Shown in pieces: positions 24,301 through 35,855 of a DNA stretch of 64,000 nucleotides. Both the position numbers and the translations under genes were made by a program. Position 1 is the first letter of the stretch; every line of letters starts with the position of its first letter. Source of the stretch: Scenedesmus sp. ARA3 (taxonomy: Eukaryota; Chlorophyta; Chlorophyceae; Sphaeropleales; Scenedesmaceae). The stretch lies in the NCBI GenBank assembly GCA_004335835.1, contig RWJK01001857.1, forward strand, positions 1 to 64,000. The letters run 5' to 3'. The notes under the pieces are model-generated. The model was not told where the DNA came from and did not search any database. It saw nothing but the letters and a program-made list of their open reading frames with translations.

Positions 24301-25218
24301 GGCTTGTGCAGGCTGCCCCTAAGATGCAGCAGATGCGGCCTGCAGGAAACAGCAAACGGGAGGTTGGGTGGGGGTGGGATGCTGCAGTGACAGGCAAAGA
24401 GGTGGGAGCTGGTGCAGGCTGCCCCTAAGATGCAGCGGATGCGGCCTGCAGGACACAGTCAGGGGGGGGGGGACAGCACAGGACACTGGGCAAACATGTC
24501 TCAAGGGCCGATGCACAGGCATGCAAGCAGGTGCTGGTCTTGGCCCAGCCAGAATTCAGTGTTGACATGGTCAAATACAAGCTACACTGCTGAAAGAGTA
24601 GGGTAAGATTGCAGTGGCCAAGCAAGTGGTGTGCTGCTGCTTGGGCCTCTTTGAAGGATGTGCACGCAGTGCATTGAGTACTTGCTGTCATTCAAGTCAA
24701 TACCCGCGGGACTATGAAACAATTGCCTTCTGAGCTGATAGCGTAAAGTGCTGTGGGAACATGGTGCCAGCAGGGCCACGAGGGACACTAGACGGTGCTG
24801 CTGCTGTGTGCCGCACCGCGGCACGTACGACTTCCTGCTAAAAGCCAAAAATTTAGAGCCTGTTGATGCTATAATGGCCCAGCCAAGGCTTGCTGAATGC
24901 TGCCACATGGGCTACCACTGCCACCAGGACCTGCGAGAAGCCTCGTCAACACGCGAGCTGCTTTCTACTCCCTTCAATAGAGCACAGTTGCATCAAATGG
25001 ACAACCAAAAGCAACGCAAGTGGAACTGGGGACCAACCTTCTCGGTCACCAATCAAATGGCCCGCCTGTTGCCCAGCATTGCCGTATATCCCGAAGTTGA
25101 CATTTGATGTGGTGGCTCCACTGACTGCGGCGTCTGCTTGGTTGAGAGGAGTCGTGGCGCTAGAGTTGGCCTCGGGGCCAGTAGAATCCTGCGCGGCCAT
25201 ATCACCAACGGCGCCCAT
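20378..25218 (-). CDS. Cys/His-cluster, poly-Q protein of unknown family
   Basis: Six exons close in phase to 868 residues: 25218-25050, 24034-23847, 23587-23282, 22869-22636, 22321-21677 and 21442-20378. Residues 57-119 hold a Cys/His cluster: RCILGAACTS, HKISAYVTWAAGNVCKECSG and HFCCAGCLQKHRHPNGKC. The spacing C-x2-C-x4-CC-x2-C-x3-H-x-H-x4-C suggests zinc binding; I cannot name the family. A conserved-looking segment GRLYPYDMWEAAIQHRSGIT and KRSRALEDHEQFIRQ follows. After that come long Gln-rich coiled-coil stretches (AQLQQLQQEQQQL, LHLERQLHDSVAHAAGL), His and Pro runs and a Gln/Ala tail. The composition suggests a nuclear regulatory or scaffold protein, by inference only. The first exon rests on splice and phase logic (HLI|G junction) and is the weakest part. 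The intron before the cluster exon holds a 9-N gap and G-rich repeats. Confidence 0.7.
21558..21625 (-). repeat. Copy of the 22321-21677 exon tail
   Basis: NGSAMAQQLAESQREAEGL with its donor recurs as NGSAMAQQLAEAQREAKDL with a donor in the next intron. Its natural acceptor would put it out of phase, so it is probably not used. Confidence 0.7.
23995..24460 (-). repeat. Copies of the Cys/His-cluster exon head, with a sequence gap
   Basis: The first about 40 bp of the 24034-23847 exon (GCCGCATCC-GCTGCATCTTAGG region with its ctgcag acceptor) recur at about 24140-24180, 24290-24345 and 24405-24455, each followed upstream by G-rich tracts. Nine Ns lie at 24210-24218. Confidence 0.8.
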
Positions 25219-25985
25219 AATGCATGCTATTGTCTAGTTAATCCAAGGCATTGCGCAACTCATGAAGCTAAGCGTCAGGGACACAGACTGGACTTGACTG
25301 CAGGGACCCTGGGACAGAACCCGTTGGGACAGAGTGACAACGCCTGAACGCCATGAATAACGCAGAAAACACTTTAAACAGACTCACATATTATCAGGTG
25401 ACCAGCAGCCGATGTAACAGGGCAGGCCATGCTCCAATACTGAGAGGCAGTAAAAAGGTACTGTACCGCTGGGCAGCTGCGCTGCAGGCTACATCCTACA
25501 GCGCTGCCAGCCGCTGAGTATACTTATGTTGCTCTGCAACTCACAGCCAATCGTCTTCACTCCGACAGAATACCAAACACTGGGATTAATGGAAAGGGCG
25601 AATCTCCCAACCATAAGCAGCACTGAAACAACAAAACTGCTCAATCTGCAAGCATCTCTCGCCAACACACCACCAACAGCGCCACCTTCTGCACAATGTG
25701 TGCAGACTACGGCATAACAACACATCCTCATCTGCACACGCACACTAAATCACGCAAACACAGCTTACATGCTTACATGCTGTATGGAAACTCTCTGTCA
25801 ACAGCCTGACCGCCTGCACGCTGCAGCGATCCACAACAGCCCAACAGCAGTAGCAAACCAATTTTTTTGTCACAGCAGTAGCAAACATTCATGTACAAGA
25901 TGCCGTTCACGGCAATGCTCTCAAAAGATGCTGGTGTAAGCACCCACCACATGATGCCAGGAACATGGTTCCACAGCACACATGC

Positions 25986-26369
25986 TCAAGTGCGAGCACC
26001 ACCATTTGCAGACGGCGCTGCAACGACAGCATGATCCACACCACCGCCGGCTGTGGGACCAGCCGCAACTGTGCAGGCAGCCGCAACTGCCGCTGCCGTG
26101 GTGTCACCTGCAGCAGCCGCATGCAGTTCTTGCCGCCCTTGCTGCTGCTGCTCTGCCAGGCCGCTTGCTGCCACATCTGCTGCACTGCCACCAAGTTCAG
26201 CTTGCTGCTGCTGCTGCAGATGCTGCTGCTCTTGCTGTGCAAAGCTGCCTGCTGCCGCATCTGGGTGGTGCGGGTGATGGTGTTGGTGGTGGTGGTGGTG
26301 CTGCTGTTGCTGCTGCTGTGGCGGCGGCAATACCAGCTGCTGCTGCTGGAATTGCTGCTGCTGCTGCTG
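25986..26369 (-). pseudogene. In-frame continuation of the MYB gene past TAG
   Basis: After TAG (26372-26370) the frame continues with QQQQQQFQQQQLVLPPP, a His-rich stretch and Gln/Ala-rich sequence for 127 codons to a TGA at 25986-25988. The composition matches the sequence before the TAG. Candidate polyadenylation signals (TTACA on the + strand at 25765 and 25773) lie about 215 bp past this TGA, a more usual distance than 600 bp from the TAG. It is either a recently lost C-terminus or part of the real protein if the TAG is an error. Confidence 0.55.
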
Positions 26370-26628
26370 CTATTGTTCCTGCTGCTGCCGCTGCTGCTCC
26401 CGCTGCTGCTGCTGTGATGCTGCCTGCTCCGCTGCTTCACTCACTGCTTGCTCTGCTACTGCTGGTTCATCAACATCCATTGCCACAGCTTGCTGCTGCT
26501 GCTGCCCCGGGTGCTGCGCCAGAGTAGGGGCTGCCTCCGCCTGTGCTGTTGCATCTGCATCAGCATCAGCAGGTGCTGCTGCAGCAGCTGCTTGACTGCA
26601 TTCAGCTGCACGAGCGTCAGTTACTGCG

Positions 26629-26659
<31 letters not shown>

Positions 26660-26980
26660 GTGGTGCTGCTGCTGGCGCTGCTGCCTCGGTTGAAGCTGCT
26701 GCACCGTCAACAGCAGGCACATCTGCAGCACACAGGCAGCACCATGCAGTGGCCAGGGCAAGTGAGGGTATGGACAGCAGAGGCGCATTGCCAACAAAAC
26801 ATGTGACCAGCAGCCTTGAATAACACTACGCACAGCGCTCCTTTCTTCAGCTGTGCACATGCACATTTATCACCGCAGTCAAGGCATCAACAAAGGAGTG
26901 CAGCGTACAGCTATGTCACCACTGCTCCTGAGCCAGCCAGCTCACCTGCAGCACCATCGCTTTGATGCTGGGCATCAAAA

Positions 26981-27015
<35 letters not shown>

Positions 27016-27016
27016 C

Positions 27017-27048
<32 letters not shown>

Positions 27049-28709
27049 CACTGCTGCTGCTGCTGATGCTGGCACTGCTGCCGCTGCTGCTGCTGCTGCT
27101 TCCAGCTCCGCGCCTTCTGCAGCTGCTGTGCCAGCACTGCCGGCTGCCGTGCCTGCGTCTCTGCTGCAGTCCCTGCTGGTGCCGTCCCTGCTGGTGCCGT
27201 CTCTGCTGTTGGTGTGCTGCTGCTGCTGCTGCTGCTGGCTGATGCTTGCAAGCTCCTCACTCAGCACGCGCAGCAGCCGCACAACCATGTGGCGATCGCG
27301 CCCCTGCACACATATAAGCACATGCGTGGCAGCAGCAGCGGCGGCAGTAGCAGCAGCACGATGACAGCACCAAGCAGACTTCAGTCCTTTGCTATGCACA
27401 GTGCAGCAACTGGTGCACTGCTGGCCACACAGGACAAAATTTATTGTGCTGCTGTTGCTGTGACTCAGCTCACCGTCAGCCGCTGCAGCATGGCCTCGTG
27501 GTTGGCCGGCGCCTGCCCCCACATGGAGGCCAGGAACAGGTACACGTGCTGCAGCACCATTCACTCAGCTGGCACCAATGCTGCTGCCACCACCGCAATG
27601 TATGCTGCTGCTGCTGCTGTTGCTGCTGCTGTGGTTGCTCACCGTCAGCCGCTGCAGCATGGCGTCATGGTTGGCTGGCGCCTGCCCCCACATGGATGCT
27701 AAAAACAGGTACACGTGCTGCAGCCCCTGGCAGCTGACAATGGCCCGCGAGGCCTCCAGCTGCAGGACACGGCAGGACAGGTGGGTTTGCAGGACAGGAG
27801 GGTTTGGGGGTTTGGAGGGTTTGCAGGAAAACAGGGCTTGCAGGAATGGTGCCGGGTGCGGTTGGTGAAGCGCGAAAGGTGTTAACAGGCACCGCAGCAT
27901 GGGCGCTGGTAGGGTGCAGCTGGCCATTGCTGCCTGATGCTGCTGGCAGAGGCTGCTGCAAATAGCTGGTTGTCCAGTCATGGTGACTAGGTGCTGATCA
28001 TGATTAAGTATTGCTGCAGCGTATGGTGGGCTCGCTCCGCATGCCATGACACACAGTGTCGGACGCTTGATGTCAGCTGCTACCTGTACCTTGCTGCTCA
28101 TGCAATGATCAGGGAAACGATGCAGCACGCACGCCACAGCTTGACAATACTGCTGCAGCAACTATTGCATCTCACCTGTGCAGTGGCCTCTGCAGCATCT
28201 GCTGAGCGCATGCTGGCTGCTGCCTCCAGCTGCTTGCTGTTCTGCTGCTGCCCGCCCTCATCACTGTCCACCTCGCCCCGCGTGCTGGCCCGCGTGGAAG
28301 CCTCAGACATGAGCCGCATGTGTTTCGCATCCAGAACAGCAGAAGATGCCTGAGAAGCCAGCGGGGCATCGCTGGCGCGCCGCTTGGGCCGTGGAGGTGG
28401 GATGGCATCAGTAGACTGCCCAGACTTGAGCACCTTCTGGAAGTACTTCTGCGCGTGGCTGCGGATCTGAACTACTGTCTTCGTGCCTACATAGGACTCA
28501 ATCTTCTTCCAGTCCCTGTTGTAGAGCTGCAGAGCCTTGATGAAGCGCTCGTGCTCATCGTTCGTCCAGCTCTCTCGCTGCTTGGTGAGCGTATAAGGTT
28601 TCCTGTTCTTTTTATGCTTCTCTGGCTCGTCAGGCTGCATCATGCTGGCGAGACGCTGCCTGAAGTTCACTGCTGCTGTGGTGACAGCCCCAGGTGTGCA
28701 GCAGACCTG
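26370..28709 (-). CDS. REVEILLE/LCL-type SHAQKYF MYB transcription factor
   Basis: Exons: 28709-28176, 27759-27643, 27303-26946 and 26722-26370, in phase. An upstream first exon is possible because 28709 follows a good acceptor; otherwise the start is the ATG at 28643 ([12 protein letters not shown]). The single MYB repeat runs from [20 protein letters not shown] through [17 protein letters not shown] to [16 protein letters not shown], with PPPRPKRRA just after. Both are hallmarks of the plant RVE8/LCL subgroup, which binds evening-element-like DNA in the nucleus and works in the circadian clock. The later exons ([28 protein letters not shown]) fit the conserved C-terminal LCL domain. A long Gln/Ala-rich tail follows. 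A TAG at 26370-26372 interrupts a poly-Q run; the same frame stays open to 25986. A clock role here is inferred from family. Confidence 0.88.
27474..27548 (-). repeat. Second, intact copy of the LCL exon
   Basis: A 75-bp segment between an acceptor-like gctgcag and an ACG|GTGAGC donor encodes the same 25 residues as the end of the 27759-27643 exon, with one change (NHDAM to NHEAM). Its length keeps frame. Confidence 0.75.
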
Positions 28710-29158
28710 CTGCTCAAAAAAGATGAGAGACAGCAAGACATGAAAGCGCTGAACGATCTCACAACAGACGTCTGAGCTGGTGGCACTTATGCAAATGGAC
28801 GGTTGCAGGTCATAACAGCAGCTGTTACACAGTAACAGTCAGGACTGCTGTGGAGCTCCCACATGCTGCGGCAAGTCAGCTGTCTTGCCATGCTCGCAGT
28901 GCATGCCTTGCCTGTAAAGCACCCTTGTGTGTCAGATGTTGCAATCACATCATTCTGGCTGAGATCCCTGCCGGTTAGGCACCACCCACTTGTGGTTCTC
29001 GCTGACCTGTCCAAAGTTTCACTTGTAAATGTGGCGAAGTTCACGTTGCTGACACAGGACCCCATAAAAGCTGCCTCTTACTTTTATTGACCACCATAGA
29101 TAAATGACAACAGTGCATGTTTCAGTGCCACAGTCGGACTCTGGCCAGCATACATCCC

Positions 29159-29261
29159 TCAACCACTGGCAGCTGACTTATGGAATGGCTGCACACTAAC
29201 AGGGCGCCAGCTGACAGCCCCCTCCTCCGACACAGAGAGCAGCTTTAGCACAAGCGAGCCG

Positions 29262-29303
<42 letters not shown>

Positions 29304-31152
29304 TGTTGAAATCCATCCTCACCGCCATCTCCACTACCGCAATTGCTACTGCTGCTGCTGCTGCTGCTGTCACTGCACCCTCCATACAGCAGCTCTGCCA
29401 GCAGCTCCACCCCATCCCACAACCTAGGGCCTGGCCTGCTGAACAGGCCATGGTCAACGACATAAGTTTGACCAGATCTGACAGCTGCCAGGTCAGCAAA
29501 GCCAGGCTGCTGAGTCAGCAATAACACATCAGGCATGGCTGCTGCAGGGCTGCGGCTGCAGGGCGACAGCAGCAGCACGTCCGGGGCCCATGCAACAATC
29601 TGCAGCAGCAAACGTTTTGCCAAGACAAACAGTAGCAATGGCAGCAGTGGCAGCAGTCGACATGTTGAAATGAAAGTCACAGAAAGCCAAAGACAAGCAG
29701 CTTGGCTGTGCAACAGCTCAAGTTACAACTGTGCAGGCAAGAGCTTGTTGGAACTGAGCCAGGGGTGCTTGCTTCATTTGAACTGCTGAAGGCAGTGTTT
29801 AGCAAGCCTACAAACTGTAGAAAGCCGGCTCATTGAAGGTTGGCCAACAGGCTCACCTGCTGCCATGTGATGCGATCAGGGCTGTCACCCGGCTGCTGCC
29901 CATAAGCGTCAGCAGCGCCCGCTGCCGCCTTCACATTTGGCATGCGACTAAACCCTGCACAGCTGCCGTGCAGGGAGCTTGTCTGACACCCAAGTCACTG
30001 CAAGAGATCATATCTGAGATCATAACTGCTCACCTGCTGCCATGTGATGCGAGCAGGGCTGTCACCAGGCTGCTGCCCAGAAGCATCAGCAGCGCCCGCT
30101 GCCGCCTTCACATCAGGCAGCCACTGCCCACCAAGCACCAGAGGGTTTAGCCCCTCCAGGGACAAAACCCTGGGAGGCTGGAGCCACACACGCTGCTGCA
30201 GGGGCTGCTGCTGCTGCTGCTGGTGGTTCTGGTGCTTGTTGCAGCCTTGGTTGATCGATGCCAGCTCACTACTGCTGCCGCCGTCATTAGCGGTGCCTCC
30301 ACCGCAGCTACTGCCGCTGCAACAACTGCTTTCAACACTATAGGTGGCACCAGCCGCTTTTGTGCCTGGCAGCATATAAGCACTAGCTGTACATGCAGCA
30401 GTGACAGCAGCAGCAGCAGGGCAGGCTGCAGCTACCCTGGCTGCCACCTTTACCAGCCTCTGCTGCAGCTGCTCCACCAATTCAACTGCTGCCTCAACTG
30501 CGCCTGCTGCACGCCCAACTGCCAGAATGCTGTCTAGAACCTCCGCCAGGGTTTTGGGGTGCAGCACTACAACCTGTGTGGTGCTGTGGTTTAGGCCCGC
30601 CTGCTGCAGGGCTTTGCAGACTAAGCTGCAGTCTGCGTCACATGTGCCGCACGCATCCTGCAAGGCACATGATGACAGCATGGAGCATAATAAAAACAAA
30701 GGATGTCAATGTAATGACATGACATGAGCCTTTTTCTGGCTCCTTTTGTGGGTGGGCCTGTGGCCCTACTTTGGTAGCTGGTAAGGTGCACAGGAGTCTT
30801 CACTGCAGAAGCACCACACTCTCAGCTCATGCAGTTGCTGAAGCAACCAAGGAGTTCACGCTGTGAGTCAACACTGTTGCGCCTGTTGCTAGCTGCTAGC
30901 TAGTCGCGCTGCTGCTGCTGCTGCTGCTGCTGCCACACCAGCCCGCTGCCGTGCTCACACTGTTGTGTGACAACTTGTGTATGTTACTAACAACTAACAA
31001 GTCCTGCCACTGCCGGTGCTGCTGCTGCTGCTGCTGCCGCACCTGTGTCAGCACCAGGCCAGGCCGCTGCTGTGCCAGTAGCTGCGCGTCAACCTCAAAA
31101 GGGCTGCTGCCTGACGCCTTGAAGCCCTGCAGCCAGCAGCAGAAGTAGCGGC

Positions 31153-31191
<39 letters not shown>

Positions 31192-31979
31192 CATATATGG
31201 ATGTTCAACCCTTCAGCGCCGGCTGCACTGCCCTGCCTCTCTTGCTCAAACAGGGCTGCAGTGTACTCTGCAGCACCAACAGCAACATGCTGAGGTGACC
31301 AGGGGCACATAAACATGCACGCAGGTAGTACTGCAGTTTACAGCACATGCAAAACAAAAGGATTCGTAGCAGTCTCAGCTGCATGTTCAAGTACATCAGC
31401 TGTGGCTTGTCCCAACGCAAACACCAACCTGCATTGCAGCCTCAATCTCATCTGATGTCATCGCATCAACATCAATCAGCGACCGGACTGCCACAGGCTT
31501 GCCTCGCGCTTCAGGCGGGTAGTCACAAAACCCTGACACACCAACCACCCGGGCCCCTAAACCCAGGGCATACAGGATCTCGGTACCGCTTGGCAGCAAC
31601 GACACAATCCTGTCACTCCTGCTGCTGCTGCTGCTGCCGCCGCCAATTTGTACTGCATGGCTTGGCGTGCTGCTGCTGCTAGCCTCACAGCTGCGGCTGC
31701 AGCATAGACAGTTCTGCACACTTACTGCTGCAGCAAAGCTGCTGTTGCTGCCAGCAGCAGCAGGAGCAGCGGCATGCTGAGGTGGCAGCAGCACCTCCCC
31801 GCTTTCTGCTGTTGCAACGCTGCTGCTGCAGCACTGTTCAACAAAGGCAGCAGCAAGCGCAGGGCAGCCCCCAAAGTGCAGGTGCACATAGCTTGCAAGC
31901 ACATTGCCAATGCTGTACCCTTCGGGCTCTGGCTCAGCTCCTGGCAGCACCTTCAGCAGCTGATACGTGTGCCGCAAGC

Positions 31980-32015
<36 letters not shown>

Positions 32016-34301
32016 GCTGTGTGTCCGTGGAGAGTACTACAGGTACTGCTGCTGCCGCTGAACCATCTGCGCTGTTGCTGGCTGCTGCTGCTGCTGCTGC
32101 TGCTGATGCCTCCTGAGCCACAACCTCACTGAAGTGGTACAGCTGCCCCCGAGCTGTCACCCCAGCAGGAAACAGAGGGCTGGCATCTAACACCTGAACC
32201 TCAACATACCCCATCTTCATGCCTCCCATGCGGATGCTGAAAGGCAGCACACCAGCAAGCGGCACCAGCTGCTCCTGCTTTTGTTTGAATGTGCTGCTGC
32301 TGCTGCTGCTGCTGTCAGTGCTTGCTGCAACTCCAGCGTCTGGCTGCTGCTGCTGCTGCTTTGGGCTGCATGTTGATGCCTTACCGTTTGCAAGGTTGCT
32401 GCTGCTGCTGCTGCTAGGCTGCTGCTGCTGCAGCACCCCTTTGCTCAGGTACATCAGCCCCCCACACTCCGCATACACCACCCCTCCAGCAGCAGCAAAT
32501 GTGCGCAGCTGCTGCAGCAGCGCTGCGTTGCTGCTCAACTGCTGCAGATGCTGCTCGGGATACCCCCCACCCACATAGATTCCAGAAATGCCAGCTGGCA
32601 GTGAAGCATCTTTCAGGGGGCTGAAGTGTACTAGATCAGCACCTGCTGCTTGCAGCAGCGTCAGGTTGTCATGATAGTAGAAGCAGAAGGCTTCGTCACG
32701 CGCTACTGCTATCCTGCACCTGTTGCTGCTGCTGCTGCTGCTGCTGCCGCTGCCATTGCTGTCAATATGTGCTACGGCTTTCGCGTGTTCAGCAGCACTG
32801 CATGTTGGCACTGGTACAGCAACATCATCCGGAGACTCAGATTGCGTAGCTGCGGGAGTTTCTGCATCAGCTGCTGCTGCTGCTGCTGTCGCAGGGGGTG
32901 GCGGGACAGCTGCTGTTGCTGCTAGCTGCAGCAGCAGCTCCAGGTCTGTGTGCTGCTGCACAAGCCTGCCCAGCCGCTGAACATACTCAGGCACCTGCTG
33001 CTGCTGCTGCTTCTTCTTCTTGTCATTTCCCAACTTATCCTGCTGCTGCTGCTGCTGCTGCTGCTCGTGTGGCATGGTGAGGCCCAGGTGCCGCTCAGGC
33101 ACAGCCACAGCCGCATCCTGCAGGCAGCAACGCAAAGCAGGGCTGGTTCTTTCACACAATTGCAGTCTGCGACACACTCATGTGCATCCCACGGAAGCAA
33201 CACAGCAGCTTATGGTGATGTTGCACGCAACCAGCAGCTCAGTGAGACCAATTTCCATGTGCTCTGTATGGCCCTGCAGCTCTCTGCTCAGTGCAAGCCA
33301 GCCAAATGTCAAATTGTTTTCTACCGTATCACAAGGCTGCGTTCTAGTGCTAGGTGTAACGCTGCAGTGAATGGTGAAGCACAATCCCAACAGCTCTGAG
33401 CGCAGCAAGTGCAGCAGCCAGCTGCTGTGGCGACCCACTAGTGTACTGCCTACCTTGGGTATGCATCCGAGCACCTGTACTGCTGCCAGGCCAACTGCAC
33501 CACGCGGCTGCTGCTGCTGCTGCTGCTGCTTGTTCTCCTGCGCAGCAGCTGCTGCTGCTGCTGGTGCTGCTGCTGCTGCCAGCGCCTCCTTCAGCCACAC
33601 CCCATGTGCAGCACTGCCCACTTTGTTCAGCAGCAGGCCCCTCAGGTTCAAATCCTGGTCAAACTCTGCGTAGCCTTTGACCAGCGCTGCTACAGACCGT
33701 GCCATGGCCCAGCAGTCAACCACCAGCACCACTGGAGCACCCAGCCACTTGGCAATCTGCAGCAGCACCAGCAGAAGCATGCACAGAAGAGGAAAATGAC
33801 ATAAGCATTGGCTCATCCGCGCACTTACCAGAACTCAAGACATAACACCTGGCTCTCAGCACAAGCACCTGCTGCATATTCAGATGTACCACAGCGGCAG
33901 CAGCTGCTGCCAGCCACATAGCAGCCTGCCTTCCAGTAACCCTGCTGTTGCTGCTTGTCAGTTGGCATCATATAAAGCAGTTCAAGCAGCTCTGCTGTTT
34001 CCCGCAGGCTGCAGGAAAGCAAGCGGCTACCTGTGCTGTCCTGCTGTCTGCATGGAACCAACAGTGCTGTACAAGCAGCTGTTTCCTGCAGGCTGCAGGG
34101 AAGCACGCGGCTCATCTGTGCTGTGCTGCCGTCTGCATGGAACCAACAGTGCTTTACAAGCAGCAAATTCCTGCAGGCTGCAGGGAAGCATGCGGCTACC
34201 TGTGCTGTGCTGCCGTCCTCGCTGCTGCCGTCCCTGCTGTCAAACAAGCCCATCACTCCCTCCACCACAGCAATGTCAGTATCTGCGGTGTGCCTGCACG
34301 C

Positions 34302-34361
<60 letters not shown>

Positions 34362-34411
34362 NNNNNNNNNNNNNNNNNNNNNNNNNNNNNNNNNNNNNNN
34401 NNNNNNNNNNN

Positions 34412-34468
<57 letters not shown>

Positions 34469-35855
34469 CTGTCACATGCAGCATTCATGACCACATATGA
34501 TGCCAGCATCTACAATGCATCATCAAAAAATAAGGTTGCTCCAGGAGCAGTGGCTCAGCCCATGTGTCACTTACACCAAGCCGTTGTGTTGCTTTGACCA
34601 GGCTCATGTCATGTTTGACCAGGCATGGGTTTGCTTGCTCACCTACGGAAGGTGTCCAGCACCTGCTGATGTGTCTATAACAGTATTTATGCACTCGGCC
34701 TAGCCATTTGTCGCGTTAAATGGCTAGGTGCTTTTGTGTTAGTTTGACCAGGCACATGTCATGTCTGACCCGGCGTAAGTGTGCTTGCACACCTGTGGAA
34801 GGTGTCCAGCACCCGCTGACGTGTCAGCATCCAGCCATGTATAAGATAGCGTGAGAGTACTGGTTTATGTGCAACAATTTGGGGACTACACCACTGGTTG
34901 AAGCCTTGAAGCCCAAGAAGGCCGAGTAATTGAACCATAAACCCCGCATCTCCCTTTCCAGACATGACTATTAGCCAGCCGAACAGGACCAACACGTCCG
35001 TGCTACTGTTCGCCGGATTACATACAGTAGTCGATTTGTCTCTTTTGCTGGCTCACCTGCGGAAGGTGTCCAGCACCTGCTGGCTTCACTTCAAATGGCT
35101 AGGTGTTTTTGTGTCGCTTTGACCAGGCACTTGTCATGTTTGACCAGTCACATGTCATGTTTGACCATACCTGTGGAAGGTGTCCAGCACCTGCTGACGT
35201 GTCAGCATCCAGCCATCAAGGTTGATGGAGGGCCGGCCAGTAGCTGCAGCGTGGTGCATAGGGTCTAGGAAGTCAGGCCCAACCTTGAACCCTTGCACAA
35301 CAAGGCCTTGCTGCCTGCAGGAAAGATGTTGGTGCAGCAGTTTAGAGGATAGCATGCTAGGATGTGTGCCCCAACAACGCAGCATCTACAGTTTTGCGGC
35401 TGTGGTGTGTGTATGCTTGTTATGGGAGCCACTGAGCTGCGGCTGCGGGTGCACTAGCGTGCCTATGATGCGTTGATAACTTGTGCATGTGCTTTGCACT
35501 TGCACGTAGATGCTCCTGATGAGCCTGGTTGTATTGTTGAATGCCAAGGTGCCAAGCAGGGCTTTCACGTAGCACAGCAGCCACAACAGCAGCAGCAGCT
35601 TGTGCCTGGCAGCTGTTGCAAAGTGTGGATTTCGGCAAACTTCTAAAACTGTGTGATCGATAGGTTGCCAGCCTGCAACCATATCTTTTGCAGACATGCC
35701 TTGTTGGTCTTAGCTTGTGAAGTAATGCCTGCAGCAGCAGCAGCAGTACCACTGCCATGCTGCAGTGCAGCACACCTGAGCGCCTGCATCACTCCCGTCG
35801 CCAGCGACGTCTTCCCCACGCCACTGTGCGTGCCCGCAATCACAATGACCTTCAT
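29159..35855 (-). CDS. Cobyrinate a,c-diamide synthase (CobB/CbiA) fused to BtuF-like domain
   Basis: Eight exons close in phase to 1152 residues: 35855-35776, 35314-35171, 34293-34200, 33756-33454, 33117-31429, 31126-31043, 30657-30034 and 29599-29159. Residues 1-230 are the CobB P-loop amidotransferase half: GTHSGVGKTS, FKVGPDFLDPMHH, NLDGWMLT, VVEGVMGLFD, GSTAQ, LGAPVVLVVDCWAMARSVAA and VPERHLGL. Residues 343-640 are the GATase half, with AECGGLMYLSKGV (nucleophile Cys425), MGYVEVQ and SYVHLHF. Residues 710-1130 match the BtuF/COG0614 cobalamin-binding fold: RIVSLLPSGTEILYALGLGA, DYPPEA, VLTQDACGTCDADC, LSLEGLNPLVLGGQWLPDV, RITWQQ, FSRPGPRLWDGVELLAEL. The bacterial enzyme amidates cobyrinate side chains a and c with glutamine and ATP. 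No signal or transit peptide is seen, so it is probably cytosolic. Ser/Gln runs lengthen the linkers. Substrate and role are unknown here. Confidence 0.9.
29845..29940 (-). repeat. Copy of the exon 7 tail of the CobB-BtuF gene
   Basis: GQQPGDSPARITWQQ with its GTGAGC donor recurs 170 bp downstream in the intron as GQQPGDSPDRITWQQ plus donor. Confidence 0.85.
34005..34195 (-). repeat. Copies of the exon 3 tail of the CobB-BtuF gene
   Basis: Three tandem units of about 60-75 bp follow the 34293-34200 exon. Each carries a version of DGSTAQ and a ctgcaggctgcaggaaa segment. Confidence 0.8.
34302..34465. repeat. (CAG)n/(CTG)n expansion with a 50-N assembly gap
   Basis: About 60 bp of pure CAG precede and about 55 bp follow 50 Ns (34362-34411), within intron 2 of the CobB-BtuF gene and 9 bp from its acceptor. 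The true length is unknown. Confidence 0.95.
34600..35165 (-). repeat. Copies of the exon 2 tail of the CobB-BtuF gene
   Basis: The exon end (QQVLDTFHR, with AG|GT) recurs at about 34641-34665, 34785-34850 (longer, from GWMLTRQRVLDTFH) and 35055-35080. Between them lie repeats of tttgaccaggcacatgtcatg. Confidence 0.85.

Noticed and set aside
26370..26372. TAG read as a sense codon under an alternative code
   Set aside because: TAG-as-Leu is known for Scenedesmus mitochondria only; this is nuclear-type sequence and other genes here use TAG, TAA and TGA as stops.
29159..35855. Bacterial contamination as source of the CobB-BtuF sequence
   Set aside because: Seven phase-consistent introns, junction repeats and CAG-run linkers match the neighbouring algal genes.
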